This document shows positions 8,578-16,590 of a stretch of 52,849 bases of DNA, piece after piece. The notes beneath the pieces are model-generated. The model searched no databases. It worked only from the letters and a program-made list of their open reading frames with translations, and was not told the DNA's origin. A program made the position numbers and the translations under genes. This DNA is from Streptomyces brasiliensis (lineage in GTDB: Bacteria; Actinomycetota; Actinomycetes; Streptomycetales; Streptomycetaceae): contig NZ_BMQA01000046.1 in assembly GCF_014647875.1 (NCBI RefSeq), positions 1-52,849 on the forward strand, in the 5' to 3' direction. How positions within the stretch are numbered: position 1 is the first letter of the stretch; every line of letters begins with the position of its first letter.

Positions 8578-9557
8578 CGGCAGCGGTGAAGGACGAGATC
8601 TCCCGGCTCCCCGTCACCCGGACCTGCTGCAGGAAGGCGGAGGTCTCGGCCATCCTGCGGTTCGCCGGCGGCCTTCACCTGGTGAGCGGGCGCATCGTGA
8701 TCGAGGCGGAGCTGGACACCGCGATGGCGGCCCGCCGCCTCAAGCGGGACATCCTGGAGATCTTCGGCCACAGCTCCGAGCTGATCGTGATGGCGCCCGG
8801 CGGACTGCGCCGCGGTTCACGGTACGTGGTGCGGGTGGTCGCGGGCGGCGACCAGCTCGCCCGGCAGACCGGCCTGGTCGACGGCCGGGGGCGCCCGATC
8901 CGCGGTCTGCCCCCGCAGGTGGTCTCCGGCGCCACCTGTGACGCGGAGGCGGCCTGGCGCGGGGCCTTCCTGGCCCACGGCTCGCTGACCGAACCCGGCC
9001 GCTCCTCCTCCCTCGAGGTGACCTGCCCCGGCCCGGAGGCCGCGCTCGCGCTGGTCGGCGCCGCCCGCCGGCTGTCGATCGCCGCGAAGGCCCGCGAGGT
9101 GCGAGGCGTGGACCGGGTCGTCGTCCGTGACGGTGACGCGATCGGCGCCCTGCTCACCCGCCTCGGCGCGCACGAGTCCGTGCTGGCCTGGGAGGAGCGC
9201 CGGATGCGCCGCGAGGTGCGGGCCACCGCGAACCGGCTCGCCAACTTCGACGACGCCAACCTGCGTCGCTCGGCGCGTGCCGCCGTCGCCGCCGGAGCCC
9301 GCGTCCAGCGCGCCCTGGAGATCCTCGGCGACGAGGTGCCCGAGCATCTCGCTGCCGCCGGCCGACTGCGCATGGAGCACAAGCAGGCCTCGCTGGAGGA
9401 GCTGGGTGCGCTCGCCGACCCGCCCCTGACCAAGGACGCCGTCGCCGGCCGTATCCGCCGGCTGCTGGCCATGGCCGACAAGCGTGCCTCGGACCTGGGC
9501 ATCCCGGGCACGGAGGCCAACCTCAGCGAGGAATTGGCCGACAACCTCGCGGGGTAG
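8568..9557 (+). CDS. whiA: Sporulation transcription factor WhiA
   Basis: The 329-residue WhiA has an N-terminal pair of LAGLIDADG homing-endonuclease-like domains (RFAGGLHLVSGRIVIEAEL near 30-48) without nuclease residues, and a C-terminal helix-turn-helix (about 240-325, with PPLTKDAVAGRIRRLL). In Streptomyces WhiA acts with WhiB to switch aerial hyphae from growth to septation. The start overlaps the end of yvcK by ten bases. It is the last gene of the run, and the palindrome at 9672-9691 follows 115 bp downstream. Confidence 0.98.
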   Translation: MAMTAAVKDEISRLPVTRTCCRKAEVSAILRFAGGLHLVSGRIVIEAELDTAMAARRLKRDILEIFGHSSELIVMAPGGLRRGSRYVVRVVAGGDQLARQTGLVDGRGRPIRGLPPQVVSGATCDAEAAWRGAFLAHGSLTEPGRSSSLEVTCPGPEAALALVGAARRLSIAAKAREVRGVDRVVVRDGDAIGALLTRLGAHESVLAWEERRMRREVRATANRLANFDDANLRRSARAAVAAGARVQRALEILGDEVPEHLAAAGRLRMEHKQASLEELGALADPPLTKDAVAGRIRRLLAMADKRASDLGIPGTEANLSEELADNLAG

Positions 9558-9671
9558 TGACGATCGCTCAACTCGCCGGTGCCCACGTCGGCTTGGGCCG
9601 TCGATGTCGGCCTTCGCGCACCCATCGAAGTGTACTGGGCTTGTTCGAGGCCGAGTTAGCTCGATCGTGTG

Positions 9672-9691
9672 ATGCCCTGGGCCCAGGGCAT
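9672..9691. repeat. 20-bp perfect palindrome
   Basis: ATGCCCTGGGCCCAGGGCAT is a perfect, loopless palindrome 115 bp after the whiA stop. It could act as a terminator (cruciform or RNA hairpin with a CCC or GGG turn) or as a protein-binding or recombination site. Confidence 0.7.
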
Positions 9692-10029
9692 GCGGCGCCT
9701 TGACCGGGCCGGGCTAAGCTCGCGGAGCGATCTGAGACGTCGGGCGCGGCGCCAGTGCGCGGGGCCCCTGTTCCACCGGCGAGATGGGTCAGGGCCTCTC
9801 CGCCACCTCTGGCTGCTCCCAGCGTGGCCAGATCGGCAGGGGTTTCGCCCGCCCGGCTCGGACTACGGACGCGATCCGTGTCGCCGACCGGGGTGCGAAA
9901 GCGGACGACCAGTGCGCCCAAGACCGTTCGGGGCGTGCCAGTGCGGGGGCTTCCGCGCACTGCCAAGGAACGGTTCATGAGACACAGGGCGTGTCTGATC
10001 TCGCTGTTGGCCGGGCCCGGGAAACCGGG

Positions 10030-10057
10030 CGGAGGACGCCTTCGGTGGCGTCCTCCG
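10030..10057. repeat. Hairpin abutting a pseudogene
   Basis: CGGAGGACGCC (10030-10040) pairs perfectly with GGCGTCCTCCG (10047-10057) around the loop TTCGGT. It ends a few bases before the first codons that look like carboxypeptidase. Confidence 0.75.
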
Positions 10058-10058
10058 G

Positions 10059-10812
10059 CCATACAGCGGAAGCGGCGGCCTGGCCGAGGAGATCCTCGGC
10101 ACGGCACAGGCCCACCCGGCCTCACCAAGGTCGAGTCCATCGGCAAGACCCTCGAGGGTCAGGACATCCTCGCGCTCAAACTCACCAAGAACGCGAAGAA
10201 GTCGAAGGACGGCACGAAACCCTCAGTGCTGTACATGTCCAACCAGCACGCGCGCGAGTGGATCACGCCCGAGATGACACGGCGGCTCCTCCACTACCAC
10301 CTGGACCACTACACGACCGACAAGCGCGTCAAGAAGGTCGTCGACTCGACCGAGCTGTGGTTCGTGCTGTCGGCCAGCCCCGACGGCTACGACTACACCT
10401 TCCAGGACTCCGACACCCGCCTGTGGCGCAAGAACCTGCGGGACGTCAACGGCGACGGCGCCATCTCCACCGGCGACGGCGTCGACCTCAACCGCAACTT
10501 CGCCTACAAGTGGGGCTACGACGACGAGGGTTCGTCCCCCAACCCCACCAGCGAGACCTACCGCGGCGCGAGCCCCGGCTCCGAGCCCGAGACGAAGGCG
10601 CTGGACGCGTTCGAGAAGCGCATCGGGTTCACGCCCGCGGGCAGTCCCGCGCGGTCCTGAAGGACTGGACGCGCACGGGAGTCCTGATCAAGAAGTACGG
10701 AACGGTCACCACGGACGACACCGTGCTGCTGGGCTTCGGCCTGGAGCAGGTCGCCGCGGCGGCCGATCGGACGGCGCTCATCGGGAAGGCGCAGGCGGCA
10801 CTCGACAAGTGA
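10059..10812 (+). pseudogene. Decayed M14 zinc carboxypeptidase
   Basis: Three pieces of one secreted M14 carboxypeptidase lie in order. Piece one (10059-10118) reads YSGSGGLAEEILGTAQAHP in one frame. Piece two (10118-about 10645) continues with GLTKVESIGKTLEGQD in the next frame, one base missing at the HPG junction. It holds the first zinc-ligand motif HARE and DLNRNFAYKWG. Piece three (about 10640-10812) reads VLKDWTRTGVLIKKYGT and ends at TGA in the first frame. The signal peptide, the third zinc ligand, the catalytic Glu and the long C-terminal region are gone. At least one frameshift, an N-terminal truncation and an internal deletion make it non-functional. Confidence 0.85.
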
Positions 10813-10897
10813 GCCGACGCGCTCACGAACGAGTGACAAAGGCGGCCGGCGGGGCGACATTCCGTAATACAACAGAACAGTTCGGCACCCGGCCCAT

Positions 10898-10933
10898 GGT
10901 GGTCCGTACCCCTACTGGCTGGTACGGACCGCC
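10898..10933 (+). terminator. Hairpin between carboxypeptidase remnant and gap
   Basis: GGTCCGTACC (10901-10910) pairs with GGTACGGACC (10921-10930), and two further G-C pairs plus one wobble extend the stem to 13 bp, with the loop CCTACTGGCT. It probably ends transcription entering from the left before the gap promoter. It could also be part of a gap leader. Confidence 0.55.
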
Positions 10934-11062
10934 TGCCCGTGTATGCGGCATCTCGATGTCACCCCGGGAGCCTCAGAGAGGTAGGGTCAGGGGTGGTCGG
11001 GGACATCCCAAATACAGCTCGCCGGCACCGCATGGCCGGCGTACCAACGAGGAGATCGGTTC

Positions 11063-12070
11063 GTGACGATCCGCGTAGGCATCAACGGCTTCGGCCGCAT
11101 CGGTCGTAACTACTTCCGCGCGCTGCTGGAGCAGGGTGCAGACATCGAGGTTGTGGCTGTCAACGACCTGGGTGACACCGCGACCACCGCTCACCTGCTG
11201 AAGTACGACACCATCCTGGGTCGTCTCAAGCAGGAGGTCTCCCACACCGCCGACACCATCACGGTCGACGGCCACACCATCAAGGTTCTCTCCGAGCGCA
11301 ACCCGGCCGACATCCCCTGGGGTGAGCTGGGCGTCGACATCGTCATCGAGTCGACCGGCATCTTCACCAAGAAGGAAGACGCCGAGAAGCACATCGCCGG
11401 CGGCGCCAAGAAGGTCCTCATCTCGGCTCCGGCCAAGAACGAGGACATCACCGTCGTGATGGGCGTCAACCACGACAAGTACGACCCGGCGAACCACCAC
11501 GTCATCTCCAACGCCTCCTGCACGACCAACTGTGTGGCGCCGATGGCGAAGGTCCTCGACGAGAACTTCGGCATCGTCAAGGGTCTGATGACCACGGTGC
11601 ACGCGTACACGAACGACCAGCGCATCCTGGACTTCCCGCACAAGGACCTGCGCCGCGCGCGTGCCGCCGCCGAGAACATCATTCCGACCACCACCGGTGC
11701 CGCCAAGGCCACCGCCCTGGTGCTGCCGCAGCTCAAGGGCAAGCTGGACGGCCTCGCCATGCGCGTCCCGGTCCCGACCGGTTCGGTCACCGACCTGGTC
11801 GTCGAGCTCTCCCGTGAGGTCACCAAGGAAGAGGTCAACGCCGCCTTCCAGAAGGCCTCCGAGGGCGAGCTGAAGGGTCTCCTCGAGTACACCGAGGACC
11901 AGATTGTCTCCTCCGACATCGTCAACGCCCCGGCGTCCTGCACGTTCGACTCCTCCCTGACGATGGTCCAGGACGGCAACAACGTGAAGGTCATCGGCTG
12001 GTACGACAACGAGTGGGGTTACTCCAACCGCCTCGTCGACCTGACGGTCTTCGTCGGCAACCAGCTCTGA
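11063..12070 (+). CDS. gap: Glyceraldehyde-3-phosphate dehydrogenase, type I
   Basis: The 335-residue GAPDH oxidises and phosphorylates glyceraldehyde 3-phosphate to 1,3-bisphosphoglycerate with NAD in glycolysis. The N-terminal Rossmann motif GINGFGRIGRN starts at residue 6 and the catalytic SNASCTTNC contains Cys153. The start is GTG, preceded by GAGGAG about nine bases upstream. A TAGGGT at 10982-10987 is a possible -10. Pgk and tpiA follow, but a hairpin at 12099-12134 separates gap from pgk. Its codons are noticeably biased to C-ending forms, as expected of a highly expressed gene. Confidence 0.98.
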   Translation: MTIRVGINGFGRIGRNYFRALLEQGADIEVVAVNDLGDTATTAHLLKYDTILGRLKQEVSHTADTITVDGHTIKVLSERNPADIPWGELGVDIVIESTGIFTKKEDAEKHIAGGAKKVLISAPAKNEDITVVMGVNHDKYDPANHHVISNASCTTNCVAPMAKVLDENFGIVKGLMTTVHAYTNDQRILDFPHKDLRRARAAAENIIPTTTGAAKATALVLPQLKGKLDGLAMRVPVPTGSVTDLVVELSREVTKEEVNAAFQKASEGELKGLLEYTEDQIVSSDIVNAPASCTFDSSLTMVQDGNNVKVIGWYDNEWGYSNRLVDLTVFVGNQL

Positions 12071-12098
12071 TCGGCAGAGCAGGCACCTGATGCGCCAG

Positions 12099-12134
12099 CA
12101 GGGCTCGGGCAGCGGTCACGTTGCCCGAGCCCTG
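12099..12134 (+). terminator. Hairpin between gap and pgk
   Basis: A perfect 13-bp stem, CAGGGCTCGGGCA (12099-12111) with TGCCCGAGCCCTG (12122-12134), surrounds a 10-base loop 28 bases after the gap stop. A second inverted repeat, GATCGACC (12146-12153) and GGTCGATC (12164-12171), follows before pgk. The first is a terminator or attenuator for gap. The second may bind a regulator of pgk. Confidence 0.7.
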
Positions 12135-12211
12135 ACGCACGTGCAGATCGACCCTCTCTGTACGGTCGATCAGCCCTCGTACGATCAAGAGCCCTTCTCA
12201 GGAGTCCCCTC

Positions 12212-13423
12212 ATGAAGACCATCGACGAACTGCTCGCCGAAGGCGTGGACGGGAAGCGGGTTTTCGTCCGCGCCGACCTCAACGTCCCGCTGGCCGACGG
12301 CCTCATCACCGACGACGGCCGTATCCGCGCCGTCCTGCCCACCGTCAAGGCCCTCGCCGAGGCGGGCGCCAAGGTGGTCGTCGCCTCGCACCTGGGCCGT
12401 CCCAAGGGTGCCCCGGACCTGGCCTTCTCGCTGCTGCCCGCCGCCGAGCGGCTCGCCGAACTCCTCGGCGCCCCGGTCGCGTTCGCCCAGGACACCGTCG
12501 GCCCGGCCGCGCACGACGCGGTCAACGGCCTCCAGCCGGGCCAGGTCGCGGTCATCGAGAACCTGCGCTTCAACCCGGGCGAGACCTCCAAGGACGACAC
12601 CGAGCGCGGCGAGTTCGCCGACCAGCTGGCAGCCCTCGCCGACGTGTACGTCGGTGACGGCTTCGGCGCCGTGCACCGCAAGCACGCCTCGGTCTACGAC
12701 CTGCCGGCCCGCCTGCCGCACTACGCCGGCTATCTCATCGCCACCGAGGTCGGTGTCCTGAAGAAGCTCACCGAGGACGTCAAGCGCCCCTACGTCGTCG
12801 CGCTCGGCGGCGCCAAGGTCTCCGACAAGCTCGCCGTCATCGACGAGCTGCTCGCCAAGGCCGACCGCCTCCTCATCGGCGGCGGCATGGCGTACACCTT
12901 CCTCAAGGCCAAGGGCTACGAGGTCGGCATCTCCCTCCTCCAGGAGGACCAGATCCCGGCCGTCACCGAGTACATCGAGCGCGCGGAGAAGAGCGGCGTC
13001 GAGCTGGTCCTCCCCGTCGACGTCCTCGTCGCGCCCGAGTTCCCGGACCTGAAGACGAAGGCCCCGGCGAACCCCACCACCGTCGCCGCGGACGCCATCC
13101 CGGCCGACCAGGAGGGCCTGGACATCGGTCCGGAGACCCGCAAGCTGTACGCCTCGAAGCTCGCCGACGCGGCCACCGTCTTCTGGAACGGCCCGATGGG
13201 CGTCTTCGAGCACCCCGATTACGCCGAGGGCACCAAGGCGGTCGCCCAGGCCCTCATCGGATCCCCGGCCTTCACGGTCGTCGGCGGCGGCGACTCCGCC
13301 GCGGCCGTCCGGCTGCTGGGCTTCGACGAGAAGGCATTCGGCCACATCTCGACCGGTGGCGGCGCCTCCCTCGAATACCTCGAGGGCAAGACGCTCCCCG
13401 GCCTCGCCGCACTGGAGGACTGA
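12212..13423 (+). CDS. pgk: Phosphoglycerate kinase
   Basis: The 403-residue enzyme transfers the acyl phosphate of 1,3-bisphosphoglycerate to ADP. The N-terminal substrate-binding segment reads KRVFVRADLNVPL (15-27), followed by SHLGRPKG, and the C-terminal nucleotide-binding region has GGGDSAAAV and the hinge-proximal STGGGASLEYLEG. AGGAG lies eight bases before the ATG. It is three bases upstream of tpiA and the two are surely cotranscribed. The unusual separation from gap by a hairpin suggests different expression levels. Confidence 0.98.
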   Translation: MKTIDELLAEGVDGKRVFVRADLNVPLADGLITDDGRIRAVLPTVKALAEAGAKVVVASHLGRPKGAPDLAFSLLPAAERLAELLGAPVAFAQDTVGPAAHDAVNGLQPGQVAVIENLRFNPGETSKDDTERGEFADQLAALADVYVGDGFGAVHRKHASVYDLPARLPHYAGYLIATEVGVLKKLTEDVKRPYVVALGGAKVSDKLAVIDELLAKADRLLIGGGMAYTFLKAKGYEVGISLLQEDQIPAVTEYIERAEKSGVELVLPVDVLVAPEFPDLKTKAPANPTTVAADAIPADQEGLDIGPETRKLYASKLADAATVFWNGPMGVFEHPDYAEGTKAVAQALIGSPAFTVVGGGDSAAAVRLLGFDEKAFGHISTGGGASLEYLEGKTLPGLAALED

Positions 13424-13426
13424 CCC

Positions 13427-14218
13427 TTGGCAGCATCCAATCCTTCTGGACGCACGCCGATCATGGCGGGCAACTGGAAGATGAACCTCAACCACCTCGA
13501 GGCCATCGCGCACGTCCAGAAGCTCGCCTTCGCCCTGGCAGACAAGGACTACGAGGCCGTCGAGGTCGCCGTCCTGCCGCCCTTCACCGACCTGCGCTCC
13601 GTGCAGACCCTGGTCGACGGCGACAAGCTCAGGATCAAGTACGGCGCCCAGGACGTCTCGGCGCATGACTCCGGTGCCTACACCGGCGAGATCTCGGGCC
13701 TGATGCTGGCCAAGCTGAAGTGCACGTTCGTGGTGATCGGCCACTCCGAGCGCCGCCAGTACCACCACGAGACCGACGAGCTGATCAACACCAAGGTCAA
13801 GGCCGCCTTCAAGCACGGCCTGACCCCGATCCTGTGCGTCGGCGAGGAGGTGGACGTCCGCGAGGCGGGCAACCACGTCTCCCACACCCTCGCCCAGCTC
13901 GAGGGCGGTCTGAAGGACGTCCCGGCCGAGCAGGTCGAGACCATCGTGATCGCCTACGAGCCCGTCTGGGCCATCGGCACCGGCAAGGTCTGCGGTTCCG
14001 ACGAGGCCCAGGAGGTCTGCGGCGCTGTCCGGGCCAAAATCGCCGAGCTGTACTCGCAGGACGTGGCCGACAAGGTCCGCATCCAGTACGGCGGCTCCGT
14101 GAAGGCCGGCAACGTGGCCGAGATCATGGCCAAGGCCGACATCGACGGCGCCCTGGTCGGCGGTGCCTCACTGGACGCGGACGAGTTCGTCAAGATCGTG
14201 CGCTTCCGCGACCAGTGA
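13427..14218 (+). CDS. tpiA: Triosephosphate isomerase
   Basis: The 263-residue TIM-barrel enzyme interconverts dihydroxyacetone phosphate and glyceraldehyde 3-phosphate. Active-site residues are all present: Asn16 and Lys18 in AGNWKMN, His106 in VIGHSERR and Glu178 in AYEPVWAIGTG. The phosphate-binding GGSV lies near the C-terminus. The TTG start follows GGAGG nine bases upstream, within the end of pgk; the next in-frame ATG would remove part of the first beta strand. It is coupled to pgk with only three bases between them. Confidence 0.98.
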   Translation: MAASNPSGRTPIMAGNWKMNLNHLEAIAHVQKLAFALADKDYEAVEVAVLPPFTDLRSVQTLVDGDKLRIKYGAQDVSAHDSGAYTGEISGLMLAKLKCTFVVIGHSERRQYHHETDELINTKVKAAFKHGLTPILCVGEEVDVREAGNHVSHTLAQLEGGLKDVPAEQVETIVIAYEPVWAIGTGKVCGSDEAQEVCGAVRAKIAELYSQDVADKVRIQYGGSVKAGNVAEIMAKADIDGALVGGASLDADEFVKIVRFRDQ

Positions 14219-14325
14219 CACGAGCTGGGAGTATGCGGTAGCGGCGATCCGTCGTACGCTTGCGGGGGCATGGCCACAGTGCCGTGCCCCCGTCGTTATC
14301 CGAATCCGAGGAAGTTGGTCCAGCC

Positions 14326-14562
14326 GTGGTTTTGGGGTTCTCGATCGCCCTGATCGTCTTCAGCCTGCTGCTGATGCTGCTGGTGCTGATGCACAAGGGG
14401 AAGGGTGGCGGCCTCTCCGACATGTTCGGTGGCGGCATGCAGTCCTCCGTCGGCGGCTCCTCGGTCGCCGAGCGCAACCTCGACCGCATCACCCTGGTGA
14501 TCGGTCTGCTCTGGTTCGCCTGCATCATCGTCCTCGCCATGCTCATGAAGACGAACAGCTGA
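14326..14562 (+). CDS. secG: Preprotein translocase subunit SecG
   Basis: A 78-residue inner-membrane protein with two hydrophobic helices: ALIVFSLLLMLLVLM near residues 8-22 and ITLVIGLLWFACIIVLAMLM near 55-74. They are joined by a glycine-rich cytoplasmic loop with the family HKGKGGGLSDMFGG motif. SecG assists SecYE in protein export. The GTG start at 14326 follows GAGGAAG and gives the length usual for Streptomyces SecG. Its place after tpiA is common in actinobacteria and many firmicutes. Confidence 0.95.
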   Translation: MVLGFSIALIVFSLLLMLLVLMHKGKGGGLSDMFGGGMQSSVGGSSVAERNLDRITLVIGLLWFACIIVLAMLMKTNS

Positions 14563-14578
14563 CGCCGGCGGACAACCG

Positions 14579-14603
14579 ATGGGCGTGCCACAGGCACGCC
14601 CAT
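14579..14603 (+). terminator. Intrinsic terminator after secG
   Basis: ATGGGCGTGCC (14579-14589) pairs perfectly with GGCACGCCCAT (14593-14603) around the loop ACA, 17 bases past the secG stop. A separate 8-bp inverted repeat, GCCCCATG (14616-14623) and CATGGGGC (14653-14660), follows in the leader of the next gene. Confidence 0.75.
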
Positions 14604-14792
14604 TCCGTACGTAGGGCCCCATGTTCGGTACGCGCTCCTCGGCGCGGCCTATCATGGGGCTTGCGTCTTGGGAGCGGGGGCGTTGTAACTCCAATCACTG
14701 GACGCGCGTTGGGCCTTACGTAGACTGAGGCGCTCGCAGCGAAGCGAAACGCCGACTCGCTTCGCGGCACCATCACGCAGGGAGTTACGACC

Positions 14793-15128
14793 GTGGCAAG
14801 TGGCAACGCGATCCGAGGAAGCCGGGTCGGGGCGGGGCCGATGGGCGAGGCCGAGCGGGGCGAGTCCGCGCCGCGTCTGCGCGTCTCCTTCTGGTGCTCC
14901 AACGGGCATGAGACGCAGCCGAGCTTCGCCAGCGACGCGCAGGTCCCCGACACTTGGGACTGCCCGCGCTGCGGCTTTCCCGCCGGACAGGACCGGGACA
15001 ACCCGCCGGACCCGCCGCGCACCGAGCCGTACAAGACGCACCTCGCGTATGTACGGGAGCGACGCAGCGACGCGGACGGCGAGGCGATCCTCGCCGAGGC
15101 GCTCGCCAAACTGCGCGGCGAGATCTAG
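14793..15128 (+). CDS. RbpA-family RNA polymerase-binding protein
   Basis: A 111-residue protein of the RbpA family, actinobacterial factors that bind RNA polymerase and principal sigma factors and stabilise open promoter complexes. A zinc-binding-type core is visible: FWCSNGH (Cys and His near residues 34-38) and WDCPRCGFPAG (two Cys). The C-terminal sigma-interaction-like segment is RTEPYKTHLAYVRERRS. The GTG start follows GGGAG. Because the sequence differs from the classical Streptomyces RbpA, it may be the second paralogue. TAGACT (14721-14726) is a possible -10. Confidence 0.85.
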   Translation: MASGNAIRGSRVGAGPMGEAERGESAPRLRVSFWCSNGHETQPSFASDAQVPDTWDCPRCGFPAGQDRDNPPDPPRTEPYKTHLAYVRERRSDADGEAILAEALAKLRGEI

Positions 15129-15248
15129 GAGTTGCGGCCGGCCGGGTGCCCGAGGGCGCCTGGCCGCAGCTGTATCGCCCGCCTGCCGCGGGCCGATTGT
15201 CAGTGGCGCCCTCTATGGTTCGTGACAGATCGAATCGGAGGGGGAGCC

Positions 15249-16517
15249 GTGACGGCGGTCGAGCGGACAGAAGTGCGTGCACCAGCGTGGCGCGGGGGAT
15301 TCGGGAGGCTGTGGAGCGCCGCCGTGCTCTCCAGCTTCGGCGACGCGCTGCGTACGGCCGCGCTGCCCCTGCTGGCCGTCTCGCTGACCGGTGAGCCGCT
15401 GCTCGTCGCCGCCGTCACCGCGTGCGGCTATCTGCCCTGGATCGCCTTCGGACTGCTCGGCGGGGCCGTCGCCGACCGCGTCGACCAGCGGCGCGCGATG
15501 TGGACCGTGGACGTGGCGCGGGGGCTGCTGGTCGCGGGCTTCGCGGTCGCCGTGGCCCTGGGCCATGCCTCGATCGCTCTGCTGATCGCGCTGGCCTTCA
15601 CCCTCACCACCCTCCAGACGCTCTTCGACAATGCCTCCACGGCCCTGCTGCCCGCCCTGGTGGACAGTGACGTGCTCGGCAGCGCGAACGCCCGCCTGAT
15701 GACGGGACAGCGGGTCGCGGGCGGCCTCCTCGGCGCCCCCGCCGTCCCGCTGCTGATGGCGGCCGGCGCCGCCGTCCCCTACGTCGCGGACGCCGCCACC
15801 TTCCTGCTGGCGGCCGCCCTGGTCGCCACCCTGCGGACCAGCCCGCCCGAGCGCGCCCCCAGACCCGCGGGCAGCACCCTGCGACACGAGATCGCCGACG
15901 GACTGCGCACCCTGTGGCACGACCTGGCCCTGCGCCGCCTGTGCGCCGCCACCGCCCTGTGCAACATCGGCATGGGAGCGCTCATCGCCACCCTGGTACT
16001 CCTGGTCACCGGCTGGCTGCATGCCGGTACCGCGGGATACGCCGCCGCGGCCACCGCCTACACCGTCGGCAATCTCGCCGGAGGGGCGGTCGGCGGCCGG
16101 CTCGTGGCCCGTGCGGGACGGATGCGGGTGGTGCTGCTGGCCGGGACCGTGCAGATCGGCGCGCTCGTCGTCATGGGCTCGGTGCGCAGCCTGGCCGCCC
16201 TGGTCGCCGCCATGGCCGTCTTCGGGTTCATGGGCATGGTGTGGAACGTCAACACGACGACCCTGATGCAGCAACGCAGCCCCGCCGGGATGCTCGGTCG
16301 GGTCGCGGCCGCCTTCCGCACCCTCGCGGTCGCCGGGGCACCGCTGGGAGCACTGCTCGGTGGCGCCGTCGCCACTGCCTGGGGCCTCAACACGCCCGCG
16401 CTGCTGGCCGCCGCGTTCTTCGTCCTGTCCGTCACCGCGCTGATACCGGAGCGCAAGCGGGACATACCTGTTGTTGCGCCGCGGGACGGCTCGACGACAG
16501 GTCATGCCACGCGCTGA
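15249..16517 (+). CDS. MFS transporter
   Basis: A 422-residue major facilitator of the EntS-like MFS_3 group, with about twelve hydrophobic segments. The loop after helix 2 has the family motif as GLLGGAVADRVDQRRAM. The GTG start sits nine bases after GGAGGGGG and gives a conventional N-terminus, with FGRLWSAAVLSSFGDALR as the first helix. The substrate cannot be deduced; relatives export siderophores or drugs. It stands 120 bp after the RbpA-family gene and 73 bp before pgi. Confidence 0.9.
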   Translation: MTAVERTEVRAPAWRGGFGRLWSAAVLSSFGDALRTAALPLLAVSLTGEPLLVAAVTACGYLPWIAFGLLGGAVADRVDQRRAMWTVDVARGLLVAGFAVAVALGHASIALLIALAFTLTTLQTLFDNASTALLPALVDSDVLGSANARLMTGQRVAGGLLGAPAVPLLMAAGAAVPYVADAATFLLAAALVATLRTSPPERAPRPAGSTLRHEIADGLRTLWHDLALRRLCAATALCNIGMGALIATLVLLVTGWLHAGTAGYAAAATAYTVGNLAGGAVGGRLVARAGRMRVVLLAGTVQIGALVVMGSVRSLAALVAAMAVFGFMGMVWNVNTTTLMQQRSPAGMLGRVAAAFRTLAVAGAPLGALLGGAVATAWGLNTPALLAAAFFVLSVTALIPERKRDIPVVAPRDGSTTGHATR

Positions 16518-16590
16518 TCAATTAGGTTGGGAACGGCAGCGGGGCAAGGTGCGCAGCAAGGACAGGCAGGAAAGAAGGCTGAACTCGGAT

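Larger units (their letters stand above)
9558..10057. other. Gene-free region between whiA and the carboxypeptidase remnant
   Basis: About 500 bp with no credible gene on either strand. It holds a 20-bp perfect palindrome (9672-9691) and ends in an 11-bp-stem hairpin (10030-10057) that abuts the first recognisable codons of the decayed carboxypeptidase. Confidence 0.55.

Noticed and set aside
10059..10660. Intact carboxypeptidase gene
   Set aside because: The signal peptide, the third zinc ligand and the catalytic glutamate are absent, and the frame shifts at 10118.
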